From CAYUVA01 sp964448115 [NCBI: uncultured bacterium] (lineage in GTDB: Bacteria; CAYUVA01): 43,869 nucleotides of DNA. Under the pieces are notes generated by a model. That model saw only the letters and a program-made list of their open reading frames with translations, ran no database searches and was not told where the DNA came from. The stretch covers positions 1 to 43,869 of the forward strand of contig CAYUVA010000039.1 in NCBI GenBank assembly GCA_964448115.1, written 5' to 3'. The position numbers were made by a program, and so were the translations under genes. Below, one piece after another: positions 16,114 through 25,849 of this stretch (position 1 is the stretch's first letter; every line of letters begins with the position of its first letter).

Positions 16114-16704
16114 ATGATAGTTGTAAGAATAAAGGACAATGCCCAGGTAAGGATCCGCAAGATGCGTATTGATGACCTGGAGAAATCGCTTCGATTTTTC
16201 AGGACACTCACCGAGGAGGATAGAAGATATCTTCGTGTTGATGTAACCGCTATCAAGGTGATTGAAAAGCGCATCCAGGATCTGCATTCTCAAAATATAA
16301 TACGCCTGGTTGCAGAGGCCAAAGACTTGATAATCGGAGATGCAACCTTAGAGATCGGACATACCAAGTGGGAGAGCCATATAGGTGAACTTAGGATCAT
16401 AGTAGCTCCCAAGTACCAGAACAAGGGACTGGGAAGCATCCTGGTAAAAGAGTTGATCCTAAAGGCGCTGGAGCGTGGATTGGAGAAGCTGATGATCAGG
16501 GTCATGCGTCCGCAGGAAGGAGTAAAAAAGCTCTTCAAGCCGCTCGGTTTTGCCGATGAGGTTATCCTACCGGCGTATGCAAAAGATCAAAACGGAGAGG
16601 TACAAGACCTCATTGTAATGACCTGCGACCTGAAAAAGGTAAAAGATCGACTACTCGAATCGATCAATAAGAGCAGGGAACAGTATCTTGTCCGCGAAGA
16701 GTAA
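16114..16704 (+). CDS. GNAT-family N-acetyltransferase
   Basis: A 196-residue acetyl-CoA-dependent acyltransferase. The acetyl-CoA pyrophosphate loop is seen as Y-Q-N-K-G-L-G-S, after the strand E-L-R-I-I-V-A-P. A further helix-strand (K-L-M-I-R-V then F-K-P-L-G-F) completes the GNAT core. The N-terminal segment (R-I-R-K-M-R-I-D-D-L) resembles GNAT domains related to protein acetyltransferase Pat, but no cyclic-nucleotide or ACS-like domain is attached. The second ATG at 16114 is preferred because GGAGG lies 9 bases before it; the first ATG (16105) abuts that site. Its end overlaps the next gene by 17 bases, so it is coupled to the glycosyltransferase cluster. The substrate is unknown. Confidence 0.85.
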   Translation: MIVVRIKDNAQVRIRKMRIDDLEKSLRFFRTLTEEDRRYLRVDVTAIKVIEKRIQDLHSQNIIRLVAEAKDLIIGDATLEIGHTKWESHIGELRIIVAPKYQNKGLGSILVKELILKALERGLEKLMIRVMRPQEGVKKLFKPLGFADEVILPAYAKDQNGEVQDLIVMTCDLKKVKDRLLESINKSREQYLVREE

Positions 16705-19700
16705 ACAAGAAGCACCCGGCGCATCCGGAAAAAGTTCCCTGTCGGTATGGGTACCGATTTCATCGGTAATCTTCTTGACTACATCGCTTTATTCTCAGTA
16801 TGTAATCATCCATAGGTCCCCCGTTTTAGGCTATTTGGCTCTCTTATTGCCGCCGATTGTTCTTTGCCTGTTGACTCGAAGGCTGGCTCTCGATGAAGCA
16901 AGCAATCTATTGGGTGGCATCAGGGGTTCAAAGTTGCTTCTTATTCTTGGTTTCATTCTCTTGGTAGCTATCTTATTCCGCACCTATAGGCTCGATGATA
17001 TCGCTGCTCGGCTGCTGGTCGATGAGCCGATAAAGGGGATCTGGGCGGTTGAGATAGCTCAGGGAGCCTCATTCAAGCCGTTTTTCCACGAGAAGGAGTT
17101 TCTTTTCATCTATCTCGAAGCGCTGTTTGTTCTGCTTTTCGGAGCAAATATCGTAACCTTAAAGCTGGCAGCAGTATTCACCGGGCTGCTCAGCTTGCTT
17201 GCTGTTTATTTCATTGGCAGGGCGTTTTTTTCACCTATAGTAGGGCTGTTAGCTGCTGGCTTCTTCTCGGTAATGACCTGGGCGGTGGCGACCAATCGGC
17301 TGGCAGAGCGCTTGAACACCGCACCGCTTGCCGTGTTGACCTTTTATTTGTCAATCAAGCAACATCGCCAGATTGTAAAGCTCCCCTCATTTATCATCGC
17401 CGGCGCTTCTTTAGGCTTCGGATTTTACAGCTTTGCGAACTTTCGTCCAGTTTTTTTGATTATGCTACTATTCTTTTTTTTCTTTTCGATCATCGAGCGG
17501 GGCTTTTTTCTCAAGAATATCGCAGGCATATTGATTTACTATGCGACAGCTTTATTTGCATTGCTATTACCGCTTGGTTTCGAGTTGGACAAGCTGCAAA
17601 CCTATTTCCTACACCTGGCAGGTCACGAGACCAAGCTCTTTCGCGACCTGTACGATATGCTCATCAACCTGGAGCGTGGTCTATTAGCCTTCAATAGCAA
17701 GGCGATAGGAGACATGAGCGTGCAGCCGGGTGCGACCGGCTATGGAGGTATTATCCACCCGTTGCTGGCGGTTTTATTCATTTATGGCTTGATTTATGCC
17801 ATTTTCCATCTAGTGGATAAGAGAAATTTCCTGTTATTTGCCTGGTTCGGAGTCTCTTTTTTGCCTATTTTAGTCTCCAGCCCGGAGCCGAGACGCTTCA
17901 ACCTGGTCATGCCGCTTCTCTGCCTTTTAGCCGCACTCGGAGCGGTTATTTTAGGTTCTGCAATATTCGTAAAACAGGGATGGATCTCAAGGGTTACCAT
18001 TGGGGCGCTTTTTGTTATTCTATTTGCCATAGTGTCAGTGGATAACTTCAGGGCGATCTTTTTTCGCATGTATCCCCCAAGCAACGGCATTGTGCCTCAC
18101 TACCTCGCCTTTGCAGACTATGCCCTTGAGCAAAGCAAGTACTACCGGGTGTTGCCGACCATTCACCCAGAGCAGGCAGCAGAGTTCTATCTGATTATGA
18201 AAAAAAAGGCTGACCGGGCGGGGGTCTATAACCTGGAGGTCAACTTCAGGAACCTTGAGGAGATAATCCCTTTAGGCAGCGACCCAGAGCAAGATGTTTA
18301 CCTGGTCATCTCAGATTTCCCGGAGTTCAAGGCGGAGCTGGATCTCATCGAGGATTACTACCCCGAAGCGAGGCTCAAGGAACACCGTGATGCGAAGGGA
18401 AGGCTTCTTTTTTACTCCCTATTCCTTCAAAGGGATGAAATAACGCGCCTCATCGGGCTGGAGTGCGTTGACCTGGCAAATAAGGATCATAAAGCCAGGA
18501 TTAAAGGCGGAAATATCGCCCAGGAGCTTAAAAAAAGCGGTTTCTTGGGAAAAACAGCTAGCGATATCCAAGTTACAGGCTCAATCCGCTTGCCCCGAAG
18601 CGGCATCTACCGGCTGGCGGTTCACTCCACGGTGCCCTATCGGCTGCGCGTGGCTAACTACCTGCTCACCGATGATGATAACCGCACGGCGAACCTCCGC
18701 TTTTATAAGGGATTTTACGATGTGGAGCTTTCGGTTAACGGCATTGCCGCAAGCGATGAGCTTATCATCGAGCTTGGCTTTCCGCAGCGAGCCGACGTGG
18801 CAGCGATCCCCAGCGGCATACTTTTCTCCATTCCAGCGCTCGATAACCGCCTGAAGGGGGTAATTCCCCAGCAGACCGAACAGGTTTACAGGATCAAGGA
18901 TATGATCACACCCTATTATCCCCCTGATAAGGGTAGGCTGGTAGCGCGAGACATAATACCGTTGCCTTATGGCGATGGCTACCTTTGTGCTGATTACAGC
19001 CGGCGCCTGGTGGTAAAGTACGACAACAACTGGAATTTCATCGCTGCCGTGGATCCATTCGATGAGATAAAACGGGGCTTCGAGGAGCCTTTTCTTATGG
19101 CAGCCGGCGCTGATGGCAGAGTTTTCGTTGCCCGAAGGGATATGGTCGTTGTCCTGGGAGAGGGCTTGAAAAAACGGTACCATAAGACGCTGAATCGAGG
19201 TGTAATCTACGACATAGCAGCCTTTAACAACGGGAACCTGCTGGTGCTCTGTATCGCCAACCTGCTGCTCGAACTGGATGCATCTGGGAATGTCATATCC
19301 GAGAGCCGGCTCGATAATATCATCCCGGAGCCGGTCATCGAGCCAAGGCGCCTCGGTATTTCAGCCCAGGGTATCCTTTATATATACGATGCCAGGCGTC
19401 AGAGGATTTTCCGCTTGGATAGAGATTCTGGATACATCGACAGCTTCGGCAATGAGTTGGTTAGAATACCAGGACGCTTTTCTATCGATGATAATGGGAA
19501 TGTCATCTATATAAACCACGATCTTCCTGGCTATATATATATACTCACCCCTGGTGGCTCGCTGCTCACCTGCCCGCGGGAGATGGATGAGACGCCTAAC
19601 ATCGCCGAGAGCTTGACCGCCAAAGGCATTGATGTTCAAATAGAGGCTGATTTCGCTGCTCTTGTAAATGCGAGTTTCGCTAGCCCCAGGCTGCTATTTC

Positions 19701-19759
19701 TCAGCGGCGGGGGAGAAGAGGGGCTGGTTTGGGAACTGGAAAAGGTGGCAGTTCAATAA
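16688..19759 (+). CDS. GT-C (ArnT/PMT-like) glycosyltransferase with C-terminal PA14-like and beta-propeller domains
   Basis: A 1023-residue membrane protein. The N-terminal 450 residues hold about a dozen hydrophobic segments with the GT-C pattern; the first large loop carries Y-R-L-D-D and L-V-D-E-P, the acidic pair of ArnT/PMT_2 enzymes that transfer sugars from polyprenyl phosphate. Residues about 605-740 form a PA14-like beta-sandwich (G-S-I-R-L-P-R-S-G-I-Y-R-L, then F-Y-K-G-F-Y-D-V-E-L). Residues about 755-985 contain repeated strand blocks of an NHL-like beta-propeller, such as G-D-G-Y-L-C-A-D and G-I-L-Y-I-Y-D. The start is a TTG inside the GNAT gene with AGGGA 8 bases before it; no nearby ATG exists. 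It is joined to the next gene by TAATG. The large exported domains probably bind glycan or wall polymer, which is inference. Confidence 0.72.
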   Translation: MSAKSKQEAPGASGKSSLSVWVPISSVIFLTTSLYSQYVIIHRSPVLGYLALLLPPIVLCLLTRRLALDEASNLLGGIRGSKLLLILGFILLVAILFRTYRLDDIAARLLVDEPIKGIWAVEIAQGASFKPFFHEKEFLFIYLEALFVLLFGANIVTLKLAAVFTGLLSLLAVYFIGRAFFSPIVGLLAAGFFSVMTWAVATNRLAERLNTAPLAVLTFYLSIKQHRQIVKLPSFIIAGASLGFGFYSFANFRPVFLIMLLFFFFFSIIERGFFLKNIAGILIYYATALFALLLPLGFELDKLQTYFLHLAGHETKLFRDLYDMLINLERGLLAFNSKAIGDMSVQPGATGYGGIIHPLLAVLFIYGLIYAIFHLVDKRNFLLFAWFGVSFLPILVSSPEPRRFNLVMPLLCLLAALGAVILGSAIFVKQGWISRVTIGALFVILFAIVSVDNFRAIFFRMYPPSNGIVPHYLAFADYALEQSKYYRVLPTIHPEQAAEFYLIMKKKADRAGVYNLEVNFRNLEEIIPLGSDPEQDVYLVISDFPEFKAELDLIEDYYPEARLKEHRDAKGRLLFYSLFLQRDEITRLIGLECVDLANKDHKARIKGGNIAQELKKSGFLGKTASDIQVTGSIRLPRSGIYRLAVHSTVPYRLRVANYLLTDDDNRTANLRFYKGFYDVELSVNGIAASDELIIELGFPQRADVAAIPSGILFSIPALDNRLKGVIPQQTEQVYRIKDMITPYYPPDKGRLVARDIIPLPYGDGYLCADYSRRLVVKYDNNWNFIAAVDPFDEIKRGFEEPFLMAAGADGRVFVARRDMVVVLGEGLKKRYHKTLNRGVIYDIAAFNNGNLLVLCIANLLLELDASGNVISESRLDNIIPEPVIEPRRLGISAQGILYIYDARRQRIFRLDRDSGYIDSFGNELVRIPGRFSIDDNGNVIYINHDLPGYIYILTPGGSLLTCPREMDETPNIAESLTAKGIDVQIEADFAALVNASFASPRLLFLSGGGEEGLVWELEKVAVQ

Positions 19760-22299
19760 TGAGGTATCTTGTCTTCATCGCAGCAATAGTCGCTGTCCTG
19801 GTTGCATCTATCGGTCAGGCAATGATCAGCGCCAATCGCCTTAGCTTGGGGCTGCTTTTTTTCGCTGTTGGGATCGCCTGCTTTATTTTTTCATACCTGA
19901 AAAGCTCCCGCCGTCCGCTAAAACCTCCCGCAATCAAGGATTCAGATCGCAGAAAAGATGCCCTGGTCAGCGCGGTTTACATCATCATCCTTCTCGTTGT
20001 AGCCCTTTTCTATCGCGGTTACCGGCTGGAGGATTACCCGGATGGATTTTACTATGACGAGGCGGTGGTCGGCATGGAGGCTCGCTTCATCATCGAGGGA
20101 GTTGATCATCCCCTGTTTGTCGAGGTTACCCACACCACAAAAGTCATATTTTGGATCATATCCATCGTCTTTCGTATATTGGGTCAATCTATCTTCACCC
20201 TGCGCTTCACCACAGCCCTGTTCGCTGCTGGCGCGGTGATTGCGAGCTATTTTCTCTTTCGCATCTATTTCTCCAGGGAGCTTTCTTTTTTCGCAGCCTT
20301 GCTGTTTGCGCTCTCCAAGTGGAACATAACCGTAACCCGCATCGGCTGGCCGGAATTTGGGCAGGAATTGCTCTGCTATGTGCTAGTTATCCTGTTCATT
20401 ATCAAAGCAACAAGAACTGGCAGATGGTACTATTACCTAATCCTCGGAGCGGTTACCTCCTTCGGTTTCTACGGGCACTTCGGCTTCAGGGCAGCTTTAT
20501 TCATCATCTTCTTCTACTTGTCTTACCTATCCATCTTCAAGAGGGGATTTCTTAAAGCCCATTTTCAAGGCATGCTTATGCTGGTCTTCAGCTTTATCAT
20601 CCTTTCCAGCCCTTACCTGGTTTATATCATCAAGCACCCGGATCAGTACACCAGTCGCATGAGGGAGACGCAGCTTTTTGCCAGAACTCCCCCCGGACAA
20701 GAGTGGCAAGAGGTCAAGAACAGCCTGAGAGCGAATCTATTGATGTTCCATTACCGCGGAGATGGCAACATCCGCCATAATATCCCCGGCGACCCGATGC
20801 TCAACCCGGTGAACCGAGTGCTGTTTTTGCTCGGGGGTTCGCTGCTTTTGGTCGGCTTATTCAAGGCGGAGACGATCCTGATGCTGCTATGGTTTCTAGG
20901 TCCACTGGGACAAAGCATCGTTACCATAGAATATCCTCACGCAACTCGAACTATGGGGATGACACCGCTGGTCTATTTCTTGTGTGCTTTGTGCCTGTGG
21001 CACCTGTACGTGGTATCCTCGAAGGTGCTCGGAAAGCGCGTTCTGAAGCCGATAGCTGCGGTTCTCTTGATCGCCATAAGCACTTACAACTCCTGGTTCA
21101 GTTGGGATTTCTACTTCAATCGCTATGCCCATACTCCAGGCGTATCCCAGGGCTTCTACAAGGCTTTCTCCGAGATAGGAAAATTCTTCAAGCAGTTGGA
21201 TAATAAATATTATGTAATCTCAAGGTATCGCCACCACGAGGAGGCTATCTTCATCTCCGGCGCCCTTAAGGACTGCCGCAATTTAATCATCGAGGAGATC
21301 CCCTACGAGAAACCTTTTTCCGATAAAGACCTTATGTTCGTGTTCCTGGCTGAGAGGTACGATCTACTCTATGCGATTAAGCTATATTACCCGAACGGGA
21401 TCGTGCACCAGGGAATAGATGACAAGACCAAAAGACCTCTTTTCACTGCCTACGAGGTGAAGCGAGAACATATAATCGAGGCGCATGGGATAAAGGCTAG
21501 ATACTTCTCGGCAAAGGAGCAAAATGGAGAGATAACACTTGAAACCAAGGAGGAATTCCCCGCTCAGGCACTGCAAAACAGGGAGAAGCAGCCAGCTTAC
21601 CCCCCCAAAAGCGCTCACTGGCAGGGATCGATCAAGATCACCCAACCGGGAACTTACAGCTTCGATATGACTGGGGTTGAAAAAGGAGTGGTTATGGTCG
21701 ATGGTGAGGTGATATTTGATTCGAGCCGACCTTGCGATGAGCGCAGGTACCTCAAGATGGGCATTGGCGTATATCCGCTTGAGATCAGGGCAAATCTTGC
21801 AGCATCCAGCGATAATCCGCCCCGACTGCGCATGATCCCGCGTGGAGCAAAACCTCTACCGGTACCTCCTAGAGCATTCTACGACATCGAGATCCCAGGC
21901 AATACAATGGCTGGCGACTTCAGGCAGGGGGAGAGCTTTGAGGGAGTGCCATACTCTCGTCGCTATCTGCCCAATCTTTCCATCGATGTCTGGGAGTGTC
22001 GGCTCTGCGATTCGCCGTGCACAATCGAGTTCAGCGGCGAGCTTGAATTACCGATGGATGGTGAATATCGCTTCCAGTTCGATTTCGATGGCACACTTAG
22101 GCTATTTATAGATGACGAGCTTGTCCTTTCCAAGCAGGACTACCATCACCGCCGCCTGGTAGAATCTCAGCCACGCGAATACAAGGCGGGGAGGCATCCC
22201 TATCGCCTGGAGATAGTGGCTCACGATGCCTGCAAGTTCTATTGGATTCTTCCCCATAAGGTTCGAGAAATAGTGCCACCAACGGCATTTCATCGATAA
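19759..22299 (+). CDS. GT-C (ArnT/PMT-like) glycosyltransferase with two C-terminal PA14-like domains
   Basis: An 846-residue membrane protein and near relative in layout of the preceding gene. The first 440 residues hold the GT-C membrane core with the acidic motif Y-Y-D-E-A in the first outer loop, typical of ArnT-type catalytic sites. Residues about 614-695 and 744-845 are two PA14-like beta-sandwiches; the second shows G-E-L-E-L-P-M-D-G-E-Y-R-F then L-F-I-D-D-E-L-V and a 'K-A-G-R-H' turn, the classic PA14 order. Start ATG overlaps the previous stop as TAATG, with AAAGGTGG upstream, giving translational coupling. The protein probably glycosylates an envelope target, with the PA14 domains facing the periplasm; no acceptor can be deduced. 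Confidence 0.75.
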   Translation: MRYLVFIAAIVAVLVASIGQAMISANRLSLGLLFFAVGIACFIFSYLKSSRRPLKPPAIKDSDRRKDALVSAVYIIILLVVALFYRGYRLEDYPDGFYYDEAVVGMEARFIIEGVDHPLFVEVTHTTKVIFWIISIVFRILGQSIFTLRFTTALFAAGAVIASYFLFRIYFSRELSFFAALLFALSKWNITVTRIGWPEFGQELLCYVLVILFIIKATRTGRWYYYLILGAVTSFGFYGHFGFRAALFIIFFYLSYLSIFKRGFLKAHFQGMLMLVFSFIILSSPYLVYIIKHPDQYTSRMRETQLFARTPPGQEWQEVKNSLRANLLMFHYRGDGNIRHNIPGDPMLNPVNRVLFLLGGSLLLVGLFKAETILMLLWFLGPLGQSIVTIEYPHATRTMGMTPLVYFLCALCLWHLYVVSSKVLGKRVLKPIAAVLLIAISTYNSWFSWDFYFNRYAHTPGVSQGFYKAFSEIGKFFKQLDNKYYVISRYRHHEEAIFISGALKDCRNLIIEEIPYEKPFSDKDLMFVFLAERYDLLYAIKLYYPNGIVHQGIDDKTKRPLFTAYEVKREHIIEAHGIKARYFSAKEQNGEITLETKEEFPAQALQNREKQPAYPPKSAHWQGSIKITQPGTYSFDMTGVEKGVVMVDGEVIFDSSRPCDERRYLKMGIGVYPLEIRANLAASSDNPPRLRMIPRGAKPLPVPPRAFYDIEIPGNTMAGDFRQGESFEGVPYSRRYLPNLSIDVWECRLCDSPCTIEFSGELELPMDGEYRFQFDFDGTLRLFIDDELVLSKQDYHHRRLVESQPREYKAGRHPYRLEIVAHDACKFYWILPHKVREIVPPTAFHR

Positions 22300-22340
22300 T
22301 TTTCTTTACATTCTATGCTGGTAAAAGTAGTTTTTCGCCT

Positions 22341-23774
22341 ATGAGAATATTGATTGTCTCTTATATGGACCTGAGCGGACCGGGTACCATCCAGGCTTAC
22401 AACTACGCAAATATGCTCGCAAAGCTTGGCTGCCAGGTCATGTTTCTGTTCCCTGGAGATATCAATACAGTCAAGTATATGGATACTCCACCAGCCTTTG
22501 AGATCGACCAGGTTGTTATTACTCAAGCCAGGTTGAGCAAATCTCTAACCAACAAGATAAGAAACTTTTATCCAAAGATAATTCATGTATGGACTCCGAG
22601 AACAATTCCTGCCCTGGTTGCGCTCCAGACATTGGAAGTCTGCGATAGTAAGCTGATCATACACCACGAGGATCACGAGGACTATCTTTACCAGCAGCAG
22701 GGAGTAGATGTCTTCGCAGACAAGCGCTACTTCCTGGACAGCCTGGTTAATCCGGAACGCTATCCCTGGAAGCACCCGGTGATCTCTTATGTTGCGGAGC
22801 GGCTCGCTGATGGATTCACTTGCATCTGTAAACCGCTTTACGAAAGGTTAAAAGAGCAATGGAATAAACCGACACACCTGTTATATCCAATCATCGATTT
22901 TTCAAAGTATTCCCTTGAGTCTAATCACAAATTATTCAAGAATCTTGGGCTTTCCGATAAGATGGTTTTACTTTATACCGGCTCCGTGGCAGGCTTCCAT
23001 GATTTCGACCTTGTTCTCCAAGGCTTCGCAAAGGCTGCCCAACGATGCCCTGGGTTGCACCTGCTCCATATCGGCAAGATACATATCGAGCAATCCATCG
23101 ACCAGTTGATTAAGTATCTGAAAATAAAGGATAGAGTAACCCTGTTGGGTAAGCTGCCTAACCGCCTTATACCTCATTTTTTAGCCAGTGCCGATATTCT
23201 GGTTCAGGGGGGTAGAGACAACCCATTCAACAGGTATCGTCTCCCAGCCAAGCTCCCCGAATATATGGCTGCCGGCAAGCCGATAATCACCTTTGCCACC
23301 GGCTTCGGAGAGGAGCTTGCTGATAAAAAGGATGTGCTCAAGACCTACACCGATGATCCATCTGAACTTGCGGAGTGCATAGTCCAGCTCGTAAATGATA
23401 AAAAGCTAGGTGAGCAGCTTGGAGAAAATGCGAAAAAAAAGGCTGAAGTGTTGTTCGATCCCATGAAAAATACCAAGTCTATATTAGACTTCTATCAACA
23501 TATTCTCAAAACCGAAGCAGCCGACGGAGCCATGAAACCAGTACCCCTTTCCGATTATCTCCCACTTGATATCATTGAAGAGAGGCTTCGATTTAACAAT
23601 GATGTCCAAAGATCACGAAAAATGCTCTATGAACAGTTATTAGCCAGGGAATACTTGGTTCGAGCCAAGGATATCCATATCTCAAACCTCGAAAAGGCAT
23701 TAGGAAAAGTAAAAAGAACCCCGTTTTATAAAACATATAGTATTCTCAAGCGAATAAAAGAAAGGTTCTCATAG
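22341..23774 (+). CDS. GT4-family glycosyltransferase with C-terminal helical extension
   Basis: A 477-residue cytosolic GT-B enzyme that transfers a nucleotide-activated sugar. The N-terminal domain has the opening strand I-L-I-V-S-Y and a G-P-G-T-I-Q acceptor loop. The C-terminal domain begins with V-L-L-Y-T-G-S-V-A and holds the nucleotide-binding segment Y-R-L-P-A-K-L-P-E-Y-M-A-A-G-K-P with the conserved Glu. Residues about 400-477 are extra and probably helical or coiled-coil, perhaps for membrane or partner contact. It is 41 bases after the GT-C gene in the same direction and has no evident ribosome site. It may build the lipid-linked sugar that the GT-C enzymes use, which is inference from position. 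Confidence 0.88.
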   Translation: MRILIVSYMDLSGPGTIQAYNYANMLAKLGCQVMFLFPGDINTVKYMDTPPAFEIDQVVITQARLSKSLTNKIRNFYPKIIHVWTPRTIPALVALQTLEVCDSKLIIHHEDHEDYLYQQQGVDVFADKRYFLDSLVNPERYPWKHPVISYVAERLADGFTCICKPLYERLKEQWNKPTHLLYPIIDFSKYSLESNHKLFKNLGLSDKMVLLYTGSVAGFHDFDLVLQGFAKAAQRCPGLHLLHIGKIHIEQSIDQLIKYLKIKDRVTLLGKLPNRLIPHFLASADILVQGGRDNPFNRYRLPAKLPEYMAAGKPIITFATGFGEELADKKDVLKTYTDDPSELAECIVQLVNDKKLGEQLGENAKKKAEVLFDPMKNTKSILDFYQHILKTEAADGAMKPVPLSDYLPLDIIEERLRFNNDVQRSRKMLYEQLLAREYLVRAKDIHISNLEKALGKVKRTPFYKTYSILKRIKERFS

Positions 23775-23907
23775 CGATACCTAGCCCATCCTGTCCATAG
23801 CTGGAGGTGAAGCCATGAGATGAATACTAACTACCGTTCCCTGTTATTCTACAAGATCTATAACTAACCGAAGGGGCATCGGTCTGCTGGGTAAAATCGT
23901 TGTATTA

Positions 23908-24513
23908 TCAGGTCTTTGTCATTATAGCGCCGGAGAGATCTGCGCCGATAAGGTTTGCATCAGTCGTATTTGCATCGGTCAGGTTTGCCATGAATAGAAT
24001 GGTTCCCTCCAGGTTGGTAAATGAAAGATCACAGCTAACCATCGAAGCTCCCCCCAGAAAGGCATCCTTCAGGTTGCAACCGGATAGATTCGCATGATTG
24101 AGATTGGCTTCCTTAAAGTCAGCATCCTCGCAATTGGCATCCTCCATCTCCACATTCTCCATATTAGCCTTGTGGAACTTGGCTTTTCGAAGATCTGCAT
24201 TATCCAAGTCAGCATCCTTGAATATCGCTTCATTGCATCGTGCGCCCCTGAGTCGGGCACCATTTAGCTCTGCCCCCTCCAGGTTGGCTTTGGATAGATC
24301 TGCCCCCGATAGATCAGCCTCATTAAGATCCACTCCCTCAAGCCTTGCGCCATTGAGCTTCGCACCGACCAGTCTTACACCATTGAAGTCGGATCCGGTA
24401 AAGATCCCGCCACTTAGGTTCAAGCCGGACAGATCAAGGTTAGTGAAATCGAGCATCTGCATCGGCTCTTTCTTTTTTACCTTTTCCTTTACTTGTTCAA
24501 TAGTTAGAGCCAT
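23908..24513 (-). CDS. Pentapeptide-repeat protein
   Basis: A 201-residue protein made almost wholly of A(D/N)LxX pentapeptide repeats from about residue 20 to the end. The repeats fold as a right-handed quadrilateral beta-helix. Recurrent units such as A-D-L-S-G, A-N-L-E-G and A-R-L-R-G are visible. The short N-terminal helix (I-E-Q-V-K-E-K-V-K-K-K) is charged. No signal peptide is present. Some pentapeptide proteins mimic DNA and protect gyrase, but most have no known role, and nothing here points to one. It lies 100 bases downstream of the proline dehydrogenase gene. Confidence 0.92.
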   Translation of the reverse strand: MALTIEQVKEKVKKKEPMQMLDFTNLDLSGLNLSGGIFTGSDFNGVRLVGAKLNGARLEGVDLNEADLSGADLSKANLEGAELNGARLRGARCNEAIFKDADLDNADLRKAKFHKANMENVEMEDANCEDADFKEANLNHANLSGCNLKDAFLGGASMVSCDLSFTNLEGTILFMANLTDANTTDANLIGADLSGAIMTKT

Positions 24514-24613
24514 AGTATTGCTAGGTCTTCTAAACAGTAGGTTATGGCAGTTTTACTTACCTACTCAACAATTATACTTATATAGTAAACTGCCTAAAAA
24601 ATCAATAGCTGTT

Positions 24614-25648
24614 CTATCTTGCTAGTCTTGTAAACATGTTCTTTAGTACGAATAGCACAATATGGGGATTCTCCGACATGCGGCGGCGAAGGTAAGCCAA
24701 TGCATCCTCCCAGCGATTGGCAAAGGGAACATATAGACGAATGTTTACTTCCTTGCCACTAAGATCCTTGAGATAATTGCTGGAATCACCATTCATTCCC
24801 CTTAAGAAATCAGCATTTTTAAACAGGCTCCCAGATTTGATCCCTCTATAAAGATCATCAAGAGGTATCCCTAATAGCGTCTGAAGCTCGAACTGAGAAT
24901 GAGAAATGTGGTTTGGAGCGATTATTTCCTTAAAGAATCTGTATATATAACTTCTATCATGCGTGCCCAGTTCAGTGTAAATTCCCTTTTCAAGCAGCCT
25001 TCGGGCAGATTTAAGCATCCTTTCCTTCATCTTTTTCTTACTGGTCAGCGCAATGCTCGCCGGCTCGCGGTAGATGCCGATTACGATGCGAATGCGGGCA
25101 CGCTCATCGAGACGCTCAATATCCTTTTCGGTGCGATGCAGCATTGATTGAAGCACGGTGCCGACATTGCCTAATCCCTCGTTCAGCAGCGAGATGTAGG
25201 TGTCGAGCGTGAAATCAGTCCAGTTGTGATCCTCCATGTCAATGGTTACCTTTACCTGGTTTGATTGAGCCTTGCTGCAAATATCCTTGATATGCTGATA
25301 TGTCTCGGCAAGTGCTGCATCGCCGATAGTCTGTATAGTTTTCCCTGGCGGTATCACAGTGAAAGCCGATGGCTTCAAGGAAATAGTTGGTCTTTTTATG
25401 CCAGGCTCGAAATCATCCATCTTGACAATACGATAAATCAACTCCTCATAGAGTTTTTTATATCTTGATACATTCTCGAAGGAGATCGATGCTTCTCCGA
25501 GTACATCCATGGTAGTAAGTAGCCCCTGCTCCCTGTAAATGCTCCTCGTCTTCTCGATAGCAAGTTCCAAAGAGCATCCTGCCAGGTATGGCTTGGTGAA
25601 GATCTTTACCAGGAACGAAGGAGTCAACTGCGCAAAAAGCGGATGCAT
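24614..25648 (-). CDS. Proline dehydrogenase (monofunctional, PutA-PRODH-like)
   Basis: A 344-residue flavoenzyme expected to oxidise proline to pyrroline-5-carboxylate. Family elements in order are T-M-D-V-L-G-E (46-52), I-S-L-K-P-S-A with Lys92 near the flavin, the V-T-I-D-M-E-D strand, Y-R-E-P (193-196), G-T-H-D, F-E-L-Q-x-L-x-G-I, and the substrate carboxylate-binding R-R-R-M-S-E-N-P (321-328). Two features are odd: Ile190 replaces the Lys normally found in the V-K-G-x-Y stretch, and residues about 272-300 form an insert before the last barrel strand. A near-perfect AAGGAGGT site fixes the start. No pyrroline-5-carboxylate dehydrogenase is nearby. Confidence 0.85.
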   Translation of the reverse strand: MHPLFAQLTPSFLVKIFTKPYLAGCSLELAIEKTRSIYREQGLLTTMDVLGEASISFENVSRYKKLYEELIYRIVKMDDFEPGIKRPTISLKPSAFTVIPPGKTIQTIGDAALAETYQHIKDICSKAQSNQVKVTIDMEDHNWTDFTLDTYISLLNEGLGNVGTVLQSMLHRTEKDIERLDERARIRIVIGIYREPASIALTSKKKMKERMLKSARRLLEKGIYTELGTHDRSYIYRFFKEIIAPNHISHSQFELQTLLGIPLDDLYRGIKSGSLFKNADFLRGMNGDSSNYLKDLSGKEVNIRLYVPFANRWEDALAYLRRRMSENPHIVLFVLKNMFTRLAR

Positions 25649-25720
25649 AACCGACCTCCTTATTACCGCATCAGGATCAACCTCAGAATCGTACCACTTT
25701 TGTCCATAGCCGACATATAT

Positions 25721-25770
25721 CCCTCTCCCCGCTTTGGGGGTGGGGACAAGTTTAGAATGTCAAAATGTCG
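25721..25770. repeat. C-rich/G-rich hairpin and repeat fragment between ftsH and the proline dehydrogenase gene
   Basis: CCCTCTCCCC (25721-25730) and GGGGGTGGGG (25736-25745) form a G/C hairpin with a short loop, followed by an AAATGTC segment. It resembles the block at 8431-8475. No U-run follows in the minus direction, so it is a repeat fragment rather than a clear terminator. Confidence 0.4.
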
Positions 25771-25849
25771 GTGGATTGTCAATGAATAGATTGTCAGGTA
25801 GATTGGCTGTTGTGCAGATGGCGGTTAAATAACCATCAAGACTCAAGCC

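Noticed and set aside
18581-19183. 200-codon minus-strand frame
   Set aside because: It is the shadow of the PA14-like/propeller region of the plus-strand GT-C gene, with no motif of its own.
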